From: Pseudomonas asiatica
GTDB lineage: Bacteria; Pseudomonadota; Gammaproteobacteria; Pseudomonadales; Pseudomonadaceae
DNA: 64,000 nucleotides
Direction: 5' to 3'
NCBI RefSeq assembly: GCF_040214835.1
Contig: NZ_CP157874.1
Location: 5,048,501 to 5,112,500, forward strand
In this document: in pieces, positions 40,496-53,100 of the stretch
How positions within the stretch are numbered: position 1 is the stretch's first letter
Layout of the letters: each line of letters begins with the position of its first letter
Notes under the pieces: generated by a model
Seen by the model: the letters and a program-made list of their open reading frames with translations, nothing else
What the model was told of the DNA's origin: nothing
Database searches by the model: none
Program-made: the position numbers and the translations under genes

Positions 40496-43400
40496 GCTTT
40501 CAGTCCTGCATGCAGATCCTGCAGGCGACGAACGGTCTTTTCCGGACCGAATTTCAGCGCCTCGCAGATGGCTTCACCGGCCGCAATGGTAGTGGTGCAG
40601 TAAATCTTGTGCTGCAGCGCATTGCGACGAATCGAGTAGGAATCGGCGATCGACTGGCGGCCTTCGGTGGTGTTGATGATCAGCGACACTTCGTCGTTCT
40701 TGATCATGTCGACCACGTGCGGACGACCTTCGGTCACCTTGTTCACACGGCGCACTTTCAGGCCAGCCGCTTCGATAACCTTGGCAGTGCCGGCAGTTGC
40801 AACCACTTCGAAGCCCAGGGCGATCAGGTCGCGGGCAACGCCAGCCACTTGCGGCTTGTCGTCGTCACGCACGCTGATGAAGGCGGTACCGCCAGTCGGC
40901 AGCACTTCGCTGGCCCCCATCTGGGCCTTGGCGAAGGCTTCACCGAAGCTGTCACCGACACCCATGACTTCACCGGTCGATTTCATCTCAGGGCCGAGGA
41001 TCGGGTCAACCCCCGGGAACTTGGCGAACGGGAAGACGGCTTCCTTGACGCTGTAGAAGTTCGGGATGATTTCCTGGGTGAAGCCCAGCTCTTTGAGGGT
41101 TTTGCCGGCCATGACGCGGGCTGCGATCATCGCCAGGGAGGTGCCGATGCACTTGGAGACGAACGGCACGGTACGCGAAGCACGCGGGTTGACTTCGATC
41201 ACGTAGATCTTGTCGCCCTGCAGGGCCAGCTGCACGTTCATCAGGCCGACCACGCCCAGCTCCAGGGCCATTTTCTTGACCTGTACGCGGACTTCGTCCT
41301 GCACTTCCTTGCTCAGCGAGTAAGGTGGCAGCGAGCACGCCGAGTCACCGGAGTGAACGCCGGCCTGCTCGATGTGCTGCATGATCGCGCCGATCACCAC
41401 GTCGGTGCCGTCGCACACCGCATCCACATCCATCTCGATGGCGCAGTTGAGGAAGTGGTCGAGCAGTACCGGGCTGTCGTTGGACACCTGTACGGCTTCA
41501 CGCAGGTAGCGCTTGAGCTCGTCCAGTTCGTAGACGATTTCCATGGCACGGCCGCCCAGCACGTAGGACGGGCGCACTACCAGCGGGTAGCCGATGCCGC
41601 CAGCGGCGCTGATGGCTTCTTCTTCGCTGCGCACGGTGGCGTTTGGCGGCTGCAGCAGGTTCAGGCGCTGAACCATCTGCTGGAAGCGCTCGCGGTCTTC
41701 GGCGCGGTCGATGGCATCCGGGCTGGTACCGATGATCGGTACGCCGGCTTCTTCCAGGGCGCGGGCCAGTTTCAGCGGGGTCTGGCCGCCGTAGTGGACG
41801 ATCACACCTTTCGGCTTCTCGACGCGGCACACTTCCAGCACGTCCTCCAGGGTCAGCGGCTCGAAGTACAGACGGTCGGAGGTGTCGTAGTCGGTGGAGA
41901 CGGTTTCCGGGTTGCAGTTGACCATGATGGTCTCGTAACCGTCTTCACGCAGCGCCAGTGCGGCGTGTACGCAGCAGTAGTCGAACTCGATACCCTGGCC
42001 GATACGGTTAGGGCCGCCACCCAGGATCATGATCTTGTCGCGGGTCGACGGGTTGGCCTCGCACTCTTCCTCGTAGGTGGAGTACAGGTAGGCGGTGTCG
42101 GTGGCGAACTCGGCAGCGCAGGTGTCGACGCGCTTGTACACCGGGAACACTTCCAGCTTGTGGCGGTGACGGCGCAGGTTCTTGTCGGTGATACCCAGCA
42201 GCTTGGCCAGGCGCTGGTCGGAGAAGCCCTTGCGCTTGAGGCGCAGCATGTAGTCCTTGTCGATCGACGACAGGGCCAGGGTCTTGACCTTCTCTTCTTC
42301 CTTGATCAGGTCTTCCATCTGCACCAGGAACCACATATCGATGCCGGTCAGGTCGAAGATCTGCTCGCAGGTCATGCCGGCACGCATGGCGTCGGCCACG
42401 TACCAGATACGCTCGGCGCCCGGTACGGTCAGCTCGCGCTTGAGGATGCTGCTGGCTTCAGGGTTGGCCAGGTCGACTTTCGGGTCGAGGCCGCAGGCGC
42501 CGACTTCCAGGCCGCGCAGGGCTTTCTGCAGGGACTCCTGGAAGGTACGGCCGATGGCCATGACTTCACCCACGGACTTCATCTGGGTGGTCAGGCGGGC
42601 GTCGGCTTTCGGGAATTTCTCGAAGGCGAAACGCGGCAGCTTGGTGACGACATAGTCGATCGACGGTTCGAAGGACGCCGGGGTGCGGCCGCCGGTGATG
42701 TCGTTCTGCAGTTCGTCGAGGGTGTAGCCAACAGCCAGCTTGGCAGCGATCTTGGCGATCGGGAAGCCGGTGGCCTTGGAGGCCAGCGCCGAGGAACGCG
42801 AAACGCGCGGGTTCATCTCGATCACGACCATGCGGCCAGTGTTCGGGCAGATACCGAACTGCACGTTGGAACCGCCGGTTTCCACACCGATTTCACGCAG
42901 CACCGCCAGCGAGGCGTTGCGCATGATCTGGTATTCCTTGTCGGTCAGGGTCTGTGCCGGGGCAACGGTGATCGAGTCACCGGTGTGCACGCCCATCGGG
43001 TCGAAGTTCTCGATCGAGCAGACGATGATGCAGTTGTCCTTCTTGTCGCGGACCACCTCCATCTCGTATTCCTTCCAACCGATCAGCGATTCGTCGATCA
43101 GCAGTTCCTTGGTCGGCGACAGGTCCAGGCCACGGGCGCAGATTTCTTCGAATTCTTCACGGTTGTAGGCGATACCACCACCGGTGCCGCCCATGGTGAA
43201 CGACGGACGGATGATGCACGGGAAGCCCAGGCGCTCGAGGACGGCGTTGGCTTCTTCCATGCTGTGGGCGATACCGGAGCGCGGGCACTCCAGGCCGATG
43301 TCCTTCATCGCCTTGTCGAAGCGCGAGCGGTCTTCGGCCTTGTCGATGGTGTCGGCGTTGGCACCGATCATTTCCACGCCGAACTTTTCCAGAACGCCGT

Positions 43401-43713
43401 GGCGCTCCAGGTCCAGGGCGCAGTTCAGTGCAGTCTGGCCACCCATGGTCGGCAGCAGTGCGTCCGGGCGCTCTTTCTCGATGATCTTGGCCACCGACTG
43501 CCACTTGATCGGCTCGATGTAGGTGGCGTCGGCCATGGCCGGGTCGGTCATGATGGTGGCCGGGTTGGAGTTCACCAGGATGACGCGGAAACCTTCCTCG
43601 CGCAGGGCCTTACAAGCCTGGGCGCCGGAGTAGTCGAATTCGCAGGCCTGGCCGATCACGATCGGGCCAGCGCCGAGAATCAGGATGCTTTTGATGTCTG
43701 TACGTTTTGGCAT
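40492..43713 (-). CDS. carB: Carbamoyl-phosphate synthase large chain
   Basis: Makes carbamoyl phosphate from bicarbonate, ammonia and 2 ATP for arginine and pyrimidines. The 1073-residue protein has two homologous ATP-grasp halves: [20 protein letters not shown] and [20 protein letters not shown], with [20 protein letters not shown] and [22 protein letters not shown]-terminal MGS-like allosteric domain ([20 protein letters not shown]) follows. Start ATG 43713 (MPKRTD) is used; an in-frame GTG at 43722 is possible. The 105-bp carA-carB spacer holds no gene. Confidence 0.97.
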   Translation of the reverse strand: MPKRTDIKSILILGAGPIVIGQACEFDYSGAQACKALREEGFRVILVNSNPATIMTDPAMADATYIEPIKWQSVAKIIEKERPDALLPTMGGQTALNCALDLERHGVLEKFGVEMIGANADTIDKAEDRSRFDKAMKDIGLECPRSGIAHSMEEANAVLERLGFPCIIRPSFTMGGTGGGIAYNREEFEEICARGLDLSPTKELLIDESLIGWKEYEMEVVRDKKDNCIIVCSIENFDPMGVHTGDSITVAPAQTLTDKEYQIMRNASLAVLREIGVETGGSNVQFGICPNTGRMVVIEMNPRVSRSSALASKATGFPIAKIAAKLAVGYTLDELQNDITGGRTPASFEPSIDYVVTKLPRFAFEKFPKADARLTTQMKSVGEVMAIGRTFQESLQKALRGLEVGACGLDPKVDLANPEASSILKRELTVPGAERIWYVADAMRAGMTCEQIFDLTGIDMWFLVQMEDLIKEEEKVKTLALSSIDKDYMLRLKRKGFSDQRLAKLLGITDKNLRRHRHKLEVFPVYKRVDTCAAEFATDTAYLYSTYEEECEANPSTRDKIMILGGGPNRIGQGIEFDYCCVHAALALREDGYETIMVNCNPETVSTDYDTSDRLYFEPLTLEDVLEVCRVEKPKGVIVHYGGQTPLKLARALEEAGVPIIGTSPDAIDRAEDRERFQQMVQRLNLLQPPNATVRSEEEAISAAGGIGYPLVVRPSYVLGGRAMEIVYELDELKRYLREAVQVSNDSPVLLDHFLNCAIEMDVDAVCDGTDVVIGAIMQHIEQAGVHSGDSACSLPPYSLSKEVQDEVRVQVKKMALELGVVGLMNVQLALQGDKIYVIEVNPRASRTVPFVSKCIGTSLAMIAARVMAGKTLKELGFTQEIIPNFYSVKEAVFPFAKFPGVDPILGPEMKSTGEVMGVGDSFGEAFAKAQMGASEVLPTGGTAFISVRDDDKPQVAGVARDLIALGFEVVATAGTAKVIEAAGLKVRRVNKVTEGRPHVVDMIKNDEVSLIINTTEGRQSIADSYSIRRNALQHKIYCTTTIAAGEAICEALKFGPEKTVRRLQDLHAGLKA

Positions 43714-43818
43714 GGTTGTCACTCAAATCCGGGGTCAGTCGGCAAGCCGCTTTGAACAATCTGGGTCAGGCGCTTCCGGGCGCGGCGCAAGCCGGCCCGG
43801 GGCCTTGAAGCAGGATGC

Positions 43819-44955
43819 TCAGCGGCGCTTGGCCATGGCATCGATGAAACGATCGAACAGTGGCGCGACGTCGGTCGGGCCTGGGCTCGCTTCAGGGTGG
43901 CCCTGGAAGCTGAACGCGCTCTTGTCGGTACGCTCGATACCCTGCAGGGTGCCGTCGAACAGCGACTTGTGGATGGCGCGGACGTTGCCCGGCAGGGTGG
44001 CCTCGTCAACGGCAAAGCCGTGGTTCTGGCTGGTGATCATGACCACACCGGTGTCCAGGTCCTGGACCGGGTGGTTGGCACCGTGGTGGCCGTGGCCCAT
44101 TTTCACGGTCTTGGCGCCAGAAGCCAGGGCCAGCAGCTGGTGGCCCAGGCAGATGCCGAATACCGGAATCTCGGTCTCGAGGATGTCCTTGATCGCCTGG
44201 ATGGCGTAGTCGCACGGCTCGGGGTCGCCAGGGCCGTTGGACAGGAACACGCCGTCCGGGTTGAGTGCCAGCACTTCGCTGGCCGGGGTCTGGGCCGGCA
44301 CCACGGTCACGCGGCAGCCACGGGCAACCAGCATGCGCAGGATGTTCAACTTGACGCCGTAGTCGAAGGCGACCACGTGGTATGGCAGGTCAGCGGCTTC
44401 GATGGTCGGGTGGCTGTCGGTCTTCAGTTCCCACACGCTGGAGCGCCACTCGTAGCGTTCCTTGGTGGAAACGACCTTGGCCAGGTCCATGCCCTTCAGG
44501 CCCGGGAAGGCGCGGGCAGCGGCGATGGCGGCTTCTTCGCTGATGTTGTCACCGGCGAGGATGCAACCGTTCTGAGCGCCCTTTTCACGCAGGATTCGGG
44601 TCAGGCGACGGGTGTCGATGCCGGCGATGGCGACGACGTTGTTGGCCTTGAGGTACTCAGGCAGCGACTGGGTGTTACGCCAGTTGCTGGCCAGCAGCGG
44701 CAGGTCACGAATGACCAGGCCAGCGGACCAGACGCGGTTCGACTCGGCGTCTTCCGGGGTAGTACCGGTGTTGCCGATGTGCGGGTAGGTCAGGGTAACG
44801 ATTTGCTGCGCGTAGGAAGGGTCTGTAAGGATTTCCTGGTAGCCGGTCATAGCGGTGTTGAATACCACCTCACCAACGGTCTGACCGTCGGCACCGATAG
44901 CTTCACCGCGGAAAATACTGCCGTCGGCAAGGGCGAGTATGGCTGGCTTTGTCAA
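43819..44955 (-). CDS. carA: Carbamoyl-phosphate synthase small chain (TTG start)
   Basis: Glutamine amidotransferase subunit that supplies ammonia to CarB. The 378-residue protein has the N-domain ([20 protein letters not shown]) and class I GATase triad motifs: nucleophile Cys in [19 protein letters not shown] and His-Glu in [11 protein letters not shown]. The start is TTG 44955, chosen because GGGAGG lies five bases upstream and the conserved [11 protein letters not shown] follows at once; a TTG start for Pseudomonas carA is known. Upstream ATG 44979 would add eight residues and include the Shine-Dalgarno sequence. Confidence 0.96.
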   Translation of the reverse strand: MTKPAILALADGSIFRGEAIGADGQTVGEVVFNTAMTGYQEILTDPSYAQQIVTLTYPHIGNTGTTPEDAESNRVWSAGLVIRDLPLLASNWRNTQSLPEYLKANNVVAIAGIDTRRLTRILREKGAQNGCILAGDNISEEAAIAAARAFPGLKGMDLAKVVSTKERYEWRSSVWELKTDSHPTIEAADLPYHVVAFDYGVKLNILRMLVARGCRVTVVPAQTPASEVLALNPDGVFLSNGPGDPEPCDYAIQAIKDILETEIPVFGICLGHQLLALASGAKTVKMGHGHHGANHPVQDLDTGVVMITSQNHGFAVDEATLPGNVRAIHKSLFDGTLQGIERTDKSAFSFQGHPEASPGPTDVAPLFDRFIDAMAKRR

Positions 44956-45000
44956 GAAGACCTCCCGTAAATCAAGCATGAAAGGGCGATCGCAGGTTGC

Positions 45001-45040
45001 AAAAAAGCGGAGTGACGTATGGACACGTCACCCCGCTTTC
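45001..45040 (-). promoter_or_regulatory. Attenuator-like terminator in the carA leader
   Basis: AAAGCGG-a-GTGACGT (45004-45018) pairs with ACGTCAC-c-CCGCTTT (45025-45039), one mismatch, 6-nt loop. On the minus strand it ends in six T. It lies 46 bp upstream of the carA start, inside the leader, so it could stop carAB transcripts early. A second imperfect hairpin lies upstream at 45066-45088 (GCTTTTAGTG / CACTAAAGC). A 16-codon reading frame starting at 45145 ends before that hairpin and could be a leader peptide. Confidence 0.7.
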
Positions 45041-45171
45041 ATGTGCTGAATTCAATTCGCTGCGCGCTTTTAGTGGACACACTAAAGCTGTAGCTTACAG
45101 AAAAGTGCCTTTTCGGTCTACCGCGGATGTGTCTCTAAAACACATCAATGCGACAGGCTGACATCGGCGCC

Positions 45172-45203
45172 GGCTTCTTCGCGGGCAAGCCCGCGAAGAA
45201 GCC
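45172..45203. repeat. Perfect 15-bp palindrome (REP-like) after dapB
   Basis: GGCTTCTTCGCGGGC and GCCCGCGAAGAAGCC are separated by two bases. The core CGCGGGCAAGCCCGCG belongs to the REP family. It starts 18 bp beyond the dapB stop and lacks a T-run. Confidence 0.85.
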
Positions 45204-45220
45204 AACCCCACTCCAACTGC

Positions 45221-47165
<1,945 letters not shown>

Positions 47166-47282
47166 AGGTCATTTGCACCTTGTTGGGCGTCTGGCATCTG
47201 CGCCGCGCCATCAGCACCTGCCTTTTGCCCACCAGGGCCACTGACAGATGCTGTAAAAATTCTCGAATTCCAGATACGCCAA

Positions 47283-47340
47283 CGCGGGAGCAAGCCCCCG
47301 CGCGGCGACATCCTACCAGCTCACCGCCAAACGGCGGTGA
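47283..47340. other. Two hairpins between dnaK and dnaJ
   Basis: TCACCGCC (47321-47328) / GGCGGTGA (47333-47340) lies 23 bp after the dnaK stop. CGCGGG (47283-47288) / CCCGCG (47297-47302) follows and looks like a decayed REP unit (CGCGGGAGCAAGCCCCCGCG). Neither is followed by a T-run, so dnaJ can be reached by read-through. Confidence 0.55.
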
Positions 47341-47362
47341 ACCGGCCGACAACATGCAGGGA

Positions 47363-49288
47363 TTACTGCTTGTTGTTGTCTTTCACTTCTTCGAACTCAG
47401 CGTCAACCACGTCATCGTGCTTGGCTTCCGGCTCGGCCTGCTGTGCGCCGCCCTGTGGCTGTTCGGCCGACTGCTCGGCGTACATCTTCTGGGCAACCGG
47501 TGCCGATACCTTGGACAGCTCTTCGACCTTGGCGTCGATGGCAGCCTTGTCGTCGCCTTTGACAGCGGCTTCCAGGGCAACAACGGCAGCCTCGATGGCG
47601 GTTTTCTCTTCAGCGGTAACCTTGTCACCAGCGTCAGCGACCATCTTGCGGGTCGAGTGAACCAGCGCATCACCCTGGTTACGGGCAGCGGCCAGCTCTT
47701 CGAACTTGCGGTCTTCCTCGGCGTTGGCCTCGGCGTCACGCACCATGCGCTCGATCTCTTCGTCCGACAGGCCGGAGTTGGCCTTGATCACGATCGACTG
47801 CGACTTGCCGGTGGCCTTGTCCTTGGCGCTGACGTGCAGGATGCCGTTGGCGTCGATGTCGAAGGTTACTTCGATCTGCGGCACGCCACGCGGAGCCGGC
47901 GGAATGTCAGCCAGGTCGAACTTGCCCAGCGACTTGTTCTGTGCAGCCTGCTTGCGCTCACCCTGCAGCACGTGAATGGTCACGGCACCCTGGTTGTCAT
48001 CGGCAGTCGAGAACACCTGCGACTTCTTGGTCGGGATGGTGGTGTTCTTCTCGATCAGCGAAGTCATCACGCCACCCATGGTTTCGATACCCAGGGTCAG
48101 CGGGCTGACGTCCAGCAGCAGTACGTCTTTCACGTCACCGGCCAGCACGGCGCCCTGGATGGCAGCACCCATGGCCACGGCTTCGTCCGGGTTGACGTCC
48201 TTGCGCGCTTCCTTGCCGAAGAAGTCGGCAACGGCTTTCTGCACCAGCGGCATGCGGGTCTGACCGCCGACCAGGATCACGTCGTCGATCTTGCTGGCAT
48301 CGATGCCAGCGTCTTTCAGAGCGATGCGGCAAGGCTCGATGGTACGGGCAACCAGGTCTTCGACCAGAGATTCCAGCTTGGCGCGGGAAATCTTCACGTT
48401 CAGGTGCTTCGGACCGGTAGCGTCTGCAGTGATGTACGGCAGGTTCACGTCGGTCGACTGAGCGGAGGACAGTTCGATCTTGGCCTTTTCAGCGGCTTCT
48501 TTCAGACGCTGCAGCGCGAGCGGATCGTTCTTCAGGTCCATGCCGGACTCTTTCTTGAACTCGTCGACGAGGTAGTCGATCAGGCGCATGTCGAAGTCTT
48601 CGCCACCCAGGAAGGTGTCGCCGTTGGTAGCCAGTACTTCGAACTGGTGCTCACCATCGACTTCGGCGATTTCGATGACCGAAACGTCGAAGGTACCGCC
48701 ACCCAGGTCATAAACGATGACGGTGTGGTCGCCCTTGGCCTTGTCCATGCCGTAAGCCAGCGCAGCGGCAGTCGGCTCGTTGATGATGCGTTTTACGTCC
48801 AGGCCAGCGATGCGACCGGCATCCTTGGTGGCCTGACGCTGGCTGTCGTTGAAGTAGGCCGGAACGGTGATGACCGCTTCGGTAACTGGCTCGCCAAGGT
48901 AGTCTTCGGCGGTTTTCTTCATTTTCTTCAGGACTTCGGCGCTGATCTGCGGCGGAGCCATGTCCTTGCCGCTGGCTTGTACCCAGGCGTCGCCGTTGCT
49001 GGCCTTGACGATCTTGTAAGGCACCAGCTTGATGTCTTTCTGCACCACGTCTTCTTCGAAGCGACGGCCAATCAGGCGCTTCACTGCGAACAGAGTGTTG
49101 TGCGGATTGGTGACCGCCTGACGCTTGGCCGACTGACCAACCAGGATTTCGCCATCATTGGCGTAGGCCACGATCGAAGGGGTGGTACGCGCACCTTCGG
49201 CGTTTTCGATGACCTTGACGTTACCGTTTTCCAGAACAGAGACGCACGAGTTGGTGGTCCCCAGGTCGATACCGATGATTTTACCCAT
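47363..49288 (-). CDS. dnaK: Chaperone DnaK (Hsp70)
   Basis: ATP-dependent chaperone. The 641-residue protein shows [20 protein letters not shown] at the start, the ATPase motifs [18 protein letters not shown] and [38 protein letters not shown], the linker/substrate region [17 protein letters not shown] and an acidic-basic tail EEVKDNNKQ. The ATG is preceded by GGGAGAG. A sigma-32 promoter at 49367-49394 precedes it. Confidence 0.98.
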   Translation of the reverse strand: MGKIIGIDLGTTNSCVSVLENGNVKVIENAEGARTTPSIVAYANDGEILVGQSAKRQAVTNPHNTLFAVKRLIGRRFEEDVVQKDIKLVPYKIVKASNGDAWVQASGKDMAPPQISAEVLKKMKKTAEDYLGEPVTEAVITVPAYFNDSQRQATKDAGRIAGLDVKRIINEPTAAALAYGMDKAKGDHTVIVYDLGGGTFDVSVIEIAEVDGEHQFEVLATNGDTFLGGEDFDMRLIDYLVDEFKKESGMDLKNDPLALQRLKEAAEKAKIELSSAQSTDVNLPYITADATGPKHLNVKISRAKLESLVEDLVARTIEPCRIALKDAGIDASKIDDVILVGGQTRMPLVQKAVADFFGKEARKDVNPDEAVAMGAAIQGAVLAGDVKDVLLLDVSPLTLGIETMGGVMTSLIEKNTTIPTKKSQVFSTADDNQGAVTIHVLQGERKQAAQNKSLGKFDLADIPPAPRGVPQIEVTFDIDANGILHVSAKDKATGKSQSIVIKANSGLSDEEIERMVRDAEANAEEDRKFEELAAARNQGDALVHSTRKMVADAGDKVTAEEKTAIEAAVVALEAAVKGDDKAAIDAKVEELSKVSAPVAQKMYAEQSAEQPQGGAQQAEPEAKHDDVVDAEFEEVKDNNKQ

Positions 49289-49366
49289 GTTAACTCTCCC
49301 GAAACTTGAATTTGGTAGCAGCGACTACTTTGGCCAACTGCAGTAATACTTGAAGGCTTGACACCT

Positions 49367-49394
49367 AGATGGGGATGCCCGGAAGGATTTCAAG
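49367..49394 (-). promoter_or_regulatory. Heat-shock (sigma-32) promoter of dnaK
   Basis: On the minus strand CTTGAAA (49394-49388), a 13-bp spacer and CCCCATCT (49374-49367) match the sigma-32 consensus CTTGAAA-N13-CCCCATnT. The -35 element overlaps the last codon and stop of grpE. Predicted transcripts begin about 70 bp upstream of dnaK. Confidence 0.85.
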
Positions 49395-49947
49395 CCTTTT
49401 CATCAATCGAGGGCTGCGCCGCGCTCGGCGCCTTGCTGACCACCACCATGGCAGGGCGCAGCAGGCGGCCGTTGAGCAGATAGCCCTTCTGGAAGACGTT
49501 CAGCACGCTGTTCGGCTCGACTTCGGCGTTTTCCTGCATGGCCATGGCCTGATGATGCTCTGGATTGAACGGCTGGCCGTGCGGATCGACTGCTTCGAGG
49601 TTGTAACGCTTGAGGGTGTCCTGGAACATCTTCAGGGTCAGCTCGACGCCTTCGCGGATCTGCTTGACGTGCTCATCGTCGGCACTGGAGTGCGCCAGGG
49701 CCAGCTCCAGGCTGTCGATCACAGGCAGCAGGTCGCCCGAGAACTTCTCGAGGGCAAACTTGTGCGCTTTCTCGACGTCCTGTTCGGCACGACGGCGAGC
49801 GTTCTGCACGTCGGCAACGGCGCGCAGCGCCTGGTCCTTGGCGGCGGCCAGCTGCTCCTCGAGTTCCAGGACGCGGGCGTCTGCAGCATTACCTGCACCG
49901 GTCTCTTCGACGTTAAGGTCTTTCTCGTTCAGCTGTTCGTCAGCCAT
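49390..49947 (-). CDS. grpE: Nucleotide exchange factor GrpE
   Basis: Releases ADP from DnaK and acts as a thermosensor. The 185-residue dimeric coiled-coil protein has an acidic N-terminus ([15 protein letters not shown]), a long helix ([20 protein letters not shown]), [33 protein letters not shown] and the C-terminal motif [20 protein letters not shown]. Start ATG 49947 has AGGAGAG upstream. Its own sigma-32 promoter lies at 50006. Confidence 0.97.
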   Translation of the reverse strand: MADEQLNEKDLNVEETGAGNAADARVLELEEQLAAAKDQALRAVADVQNARRRAEQDVEKAHKFALEKFSGDLLPVIDSLELALAHSSADDEHVKQIREGVELTLKMFQDTLKRYNLEAVDPHGQPFNPEHHQAMAMQENAEVEPNSVLNVFQKGYLLNGRLLRPAMVVVSKAPSAAQPSIDEKA

Positions 49948-50005
49948 GGGGTCTCTCCTGCGCAATTTTGTGGACTGCGAGCCAGGCTCGCCTTGGATGT
50001 CGGCT

Positions 50006-50033
50006 ATATGGGGCCGGAAAAACCAGCTTCAAG
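50006..50033 (-). promoter_or_regulatory. Heat-shock (sigma-32) promoter of grpE
   Basis: CTTGAA (minus strand 50033-50028), a 14-bp spacer and CCCCATAT (50013-50006). It lies 59 bp upstream of the grpE start, inside the divergent grpE-recN gap. Confidence 0.85.
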
Positions 50034-50078
50034 GGGCAAGGTGGTTTTCCCGGCTGCAACAGAATCTGCCAAGGGGCA

Positions 50079-50115
50079 TTGGCAGGCCTGAAAAAAGTAC
50101 TGTATAAATAACCAG
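50079..50115 (+). promoter_or_regulatory. recN promoter overlapped by a LexA box
   Basis: TTGGCA (50079-50084), 18-bp spacer and TATAAA (50103-50108) form a good sigma-70 promoter. CTGTATAAATAACCAG (50100-50115) matches the LexA SOS box CTGT-N8-ACAG with one mismatch and covers the -10 element, so LexA would block it until DNA damage. Confidence 0.8.
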
Positions 50116-50138
50116 ACCTGACTTTCGGGAGCCGCCCC

Positions 50139-51812
50139 ATGCTGGTGCACCTGTCCATTCACAACTACGCCATCGTCGAGCACCTCGACCTCGAAATCGC
50201 CCGCGGCATGTCCGTCATTACCGGCGAGACCGGTGCCGGCAAATCGATCATGCTCGACGCCCTCGGCCTGGCACTGGGCGACCGGGCCGACAGCGGCGTG
50301 GTGCGCCCCGGCACGGACAAGGCAGACATCCTCGCCACCTTCGATCTGGTGGACATCCCCGAGGCGCATGCCTGGCTGGCCGAGCGCGACCTGGACAACG
50401 ACGGCCTGTGCATCCTGCGCCGGGTGATCACCGCCGAAGGCCGCAGCCGCGGCTACATCAATGGCACGCCCTGCCCGCTCGGCGACCTCAAGGCGCTGGG
50501 CGAGTTGCTGATCGATATCCACAGCCAGCACGAGCACCAGTCACTGCTCAAGACCGACACCCACCGCCGCCTGCTCGACGAGTACGCCGGCGCCGTCGAC
50601 CTGGCCCGCCAGGTACAGCTGGCGGCCAAGCGCTGGAACCAGACCCGCCTGGAACTGGAGCGCCTGTCCAACTCCGGCGACGAGCAGCGCGCCCGCCATC
50701 AGCTGCTGAGCTATCAGCTGGAGGAACTGGACAACCTCGGCCTGGGCGAACACGAGCTGGAGCAGTTGGAGCAGGAACACAAGAACCTGACCAGCGCCGA
50801 AGCCCTGTTCGGCATCTGCCGCCAGGTCATCGACCAGTGCAGCGAGAGCGATTCGGGCAATGTGCTCAGCGCCCTCACCTCCAGCCTCAACCGCCTGGGT
50901 GCCGCCACCAACTCGCCAAAGGCACTGGGCGAAGCAGCCAACCTGATCGCCAGTGCGCAGATCCAGGTCGAAGAGGCCGTGGGCGAGCTCAACCGTTTTC
51001 TCGACAACTTCGACGCCGACCCCATGCGCCTGCAGGCACTGGAAGAACGCCTCGACACTATCTATACGCTGGCGCGCAAACACCGTGTGCACCCCACCGA
51101 ACTACCCCACCTGCAACAGCAACTGATGGAAGAGCTGGAGGGCCTGAACGCCAGTGACGAGTCGATCGAGCGGTTGGGTGAAGAGCTGGCCGCCTTCGCC
51201 CAGCACTATAAAGAGAAGGCTCGCGAGCTCAGCGCACTACGCCAACAAGCTGCCCAGCAGTTGGCAGTGGCCGTCGAGCAGGAGATCCAACGCCTGGGCA
51301 TGCCCGGCGGGCGCTTCTGCATCGCACTTACCCCCAATGAGGGAGCAGACCTTTCACCTCATGGTCTGGAGCAGATTGAGCTACTGGTCAGCGCCAACCC
51401 CGGCCAACCACTCAAGGGCCTGGCCAAGGTGGCTTCAGGTGGCGAACTGTCCCGCATCAGCCTGGCGATTCAGGTAATTACCGCGCAGACCTCACGCATT
51501 CCAACCCTGGTGTTCGACGAAGTCGACGTCGGTATCGGCGGGCCTACTGCCGAAATCGTCGGCCAACTGCTGCGCCGCCTGGGCGAACGCGGCCAGGTGC
51601 TGACCGTTACCCACCTGCCGCAGGTGGCGGCACAAGGGCATCACCACCTGTTCGTGCACAAGGTACGCAACAGCGACACCACCCACACCGCCGTGGCCAA
51701 CCTGGGCAAACGTGAGCGGGTCGAGGAAGTGGCGCGGATGCTGGGCGGCATAGACCTGACCAAGGAATCCCTGGCGCATGCGCGCAAGATGGTGGTAAGC
51801 GGCAAGGCCTGA
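50139..51812 (+). CDS. recN: DNA repair protein RecN
   Basis: SMC-like ATPase for double-strand break repair. The 557-residue protein has an N-terminal Walker A (VITGETGAGKSIMLDALGLA), the ISRVI-like RGYINGTPCPLGDLKALGEL region, a central coiled coil (about 160-370), and the C-terminal ABC signature KVASGGELSRISLAIQ with Walker B TLVFDEVDVGIGG. It diverges from grpE and has an SOS-type promoter. Confidence 0.97.
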   Translation: MLVHLSIHNYAIVEHLDLEIARGMSVITGETGAGKSIMLDALGLALGDRADSGVVRPGTDKADILATFDLVDIPEAHAWLAERDLDNDGLCILRRVITAEGRSRGYINGTPCPLGDLKALGELLIDIHSQHEHQSLLKTDTHRRLLDEYAGAVDLARQVQLAAKRWNQTRLELERLSNSGDEQRARHQLLSYQLEELDNLGLGEHELEQLEQEHKNLTSAEALFGICRQVIDQCSESDSGNVLSALTSSLNRLGAATNSPKALGEAANLIASAQIQVEEAVGELNRFLDNFDADPMRLQALEERLDTIYTLARKHRVHPTELPHLQQQLMEELEGLNASDESIERLGEELAAFAQHYKEKARELSALRQQAAQQLAVAVEQEIQRLGMPGGRFCIALTPNEGADLSPHGLEQIELLVSANPGQPLKGLAKVASGGELSRISLAIQVITAQTSRIPTLVFDEVDVGIGGPTAEIVGQLLRRLGERGQVLTVTHLPQVAAQGHHHLFVHKVRNSDTTHTAVANLGKRERVEEVARMLGGIDLTKESLAHARKMVVSGKA

Positions 51813-51826
51813 ACCCTTCTTTTTCA

Positions 51827-51922
51827 GGCCCATTCGCGGGTAAACCCGCTCCCACAGGATATTCACCGGACCTGAGCCTGCGCAGTACCTGTGGGAGCGG
51901 GTTTACCCGCGAAGAGGCCGGC
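51827..51922. repeat. Inverted REP pair between recN and fur
   Basis: Unit 1 at 51827-51858 (ATTCGCGGGTAAACCCGCTC) and inverted unit 2 at 51888-51922 (GAGCGGGTTTACCCGCGAAG). The 29 bp between them show nothing else. Confidence 0.85.
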
Positions 51923-51955
51923 ACAAACGACACAGCTCTCTGCCTCAGAAAGCAC

Positions 51956-51979
51956 AAAGGCGACCCGAAGGTCGCCTTT
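51956..51979. terminator. Bidirectional terminator between recN and fur
   Basis: AAAGGCGACC (51956-51965) / GGTCGCCTTT (51970-51979) with a CGAA tetraloop. The A/T flanks provide short U-tracts on both strands. It sits between the convergent genes. Confidence 0.82.
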
Positions 51980-52003
51980 GCCATTCATAACGATAAAAAA
52001 TCG

Positions 52004-52408
52004 TTACTTCTTTTTACGCACATACAGGACCAGATTGTGGTCCACCAGCTCGTAGCCATGCTCGGCCACGATTTCGCGCTGGCGTTTCTCGATCTCGGCA
52101 TCCATGAACTCGATGACTTCACTGGTCTCCACGTTGACCATATGGTCGTGGTGACCGCCATCGGCCAGTTCGAACACCGCATGACCGCCGTCGAAGTTGT
52201 GGCGAACCACCAGACCCGCCGCTTCGAACTGGGTCAGTACGCGGTAGACGGTGGCCAGGCCCACGTCCTCGCCAGCCTCCATCAGCGCCTTGTAGACATC
52301 CTCGGCGCTCATGTGACGCTGCTCGGTGGAGTCGAGCATCTGAAGGATCTTGACTCGAGGCAGGGTCACCTTGAGACCGGCTTTGCGCAATTCGCTATTT
52401 TCAACCAT
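52004..52408 (-). CDS. fur: Ferric uptake regulator Fur
   Basis: Fe(II)-dependent repressor of iron acquisition genes. The 134-residue protein has the winged helix (ELRKAGLKVTLPRVKILQML; GLATVYRVLTQFEAAGLVVR) and the metal-binding dimer domain (HAVFELADGGHHDHMVNVET). The Cys pairs of E. coli Fur are absent, as in other Pseudomonas Fur. Start ATG 52408 (MVENSELRK) is conserved; the frame is open upstream but unconserved. It diverges from bamE and has a probable target at 769-783. Confidence 0.97.
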   Translation of the reverse strand: MVENSELRKAGLKVTLPRVKILQMLDSTEQRHMSAEDVYKALMEAGEDVGLATVYRVLTQFEAAGLVVRHNFDGGHAVFELADGGHHDHMVNVETSEVIEFMDAEIEKRQREIVAEHGYELVDHNLVLYVRKKK

Positions 52409-52505
52409 GGTCAGCTTTCTCGCCGATGCTGCTTCGCAGCTTCTCTTAATACGGGTATGATCGGGGTTTACGTTGTCCAGCCAAGATAGTGGAAGTCGCC
52501 CACCG

Positions 52506-53039
52506 ATGCAAAACACCAAGCTCTTGCTAACCAGCCTCACCCTAGTGGGACTGCTCGCACTCGCCGGTTGCTCGTTTCCCGGGGTTTACAAAATCGACAT
52601 CCAGCAGGGCAATGTCGTTACGCAAGACATGATAGACCAATTGCGCCCCGGAATGACCCGCCGGCAAGTAAGGTTTATCATGGGTAACCCGCTGATCCAG
52701 GACACCTTCAACACCAACCGTTGGGATTACCTGTACAGCCTGCAGCCAGGCGGCGGCAAACGCCAGCAAGAACGCATGAGCGTATTCTTCAACGAAAGCG
52801 ACCAGTTGGTCAGCCTTTCCGGCGACTTCATGCCAGGCGTCAGCCGCGACCAGGAAATCCTCGGTGGCAGCAGCGACACCACGGTCAGCCCGGCCAACCA
52901 GCCAGAGCAACCAACCGTGCAGCCTGAAGAGAAACCGGCCAAGCCAGGCTCGGTGGAAGAATCCATCCAGCGCGAGATCGACACCATCGAGACCACCCCG
53001 GTCCCGACTCCGGCTCCGTTGGAGACCTCGCCTCAATAA
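52506..53039 (+). CDS. bamE: Outer-membrane assembly lipoprotein BamE (OmlA/SmpA)
   Basis: Lipoprotein of the BAM complex that inserts beta-barrel proteins. The 177-residue precursor has a lipobox, VGLLALAGC, with the lipidated Cys near residue 22, then the conserved core [40 protein letters not shown] and [10 protein letters not shown] Pro/Glu-rich tail (about 120-177) is longer than in E. coli. Start ATG 52506 gives the signal peptide directly; the in-frame ATG at 52473 would place 11 polar residues before it. It diverges from fur. Confidence 0.95.
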   Translation: MQNTKLLLTSLTLVGLLALAGCSFPGVYKIDIQQGNVVTQDMIDQLRPGMTRRQVRFIMGNPLIQDTFNTNRWDYLYSLQPGGGKRQQERMSVFFNESDQLVSLSGDFMPGVSRDQEILGGSSDTTVSPANQPEQPTVQPEEKPAKPGSVEESIQREIDTIETTPVPTPAPLETSPQ

Positions 53040-53055
53040 GCGGCGAGCAGATACA

Positions 53056-53085
53056 AAAAAGCCCGGACCTGGTCCGGGCTTTTTG
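53056..53085. terminator. Bidirectional terminator between bamE and ratA
   Basis: Nearly perfect palindrome AAAAAGCCCGGACC / GGTCCGGGCTTTTT, with A- and T-runs giving U-tracts on both strands. The two genes converge here. Confidence 0.93.
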
Positions 53086-53100
53086 TTGCCACCTTTTCAG

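Noticed and set aside
40510..43755. 1081-codon open frame antisense to carB
   Set aside because: Mirror of the carB codons; no ribosome-binding site, no domain, and composition typical of a shadow frame.
43714..43818. Possible small gene between carA and carB
   Set aside because: The 105-bp spacer has no start codon with a ribosome-binding site and no conserved frame.
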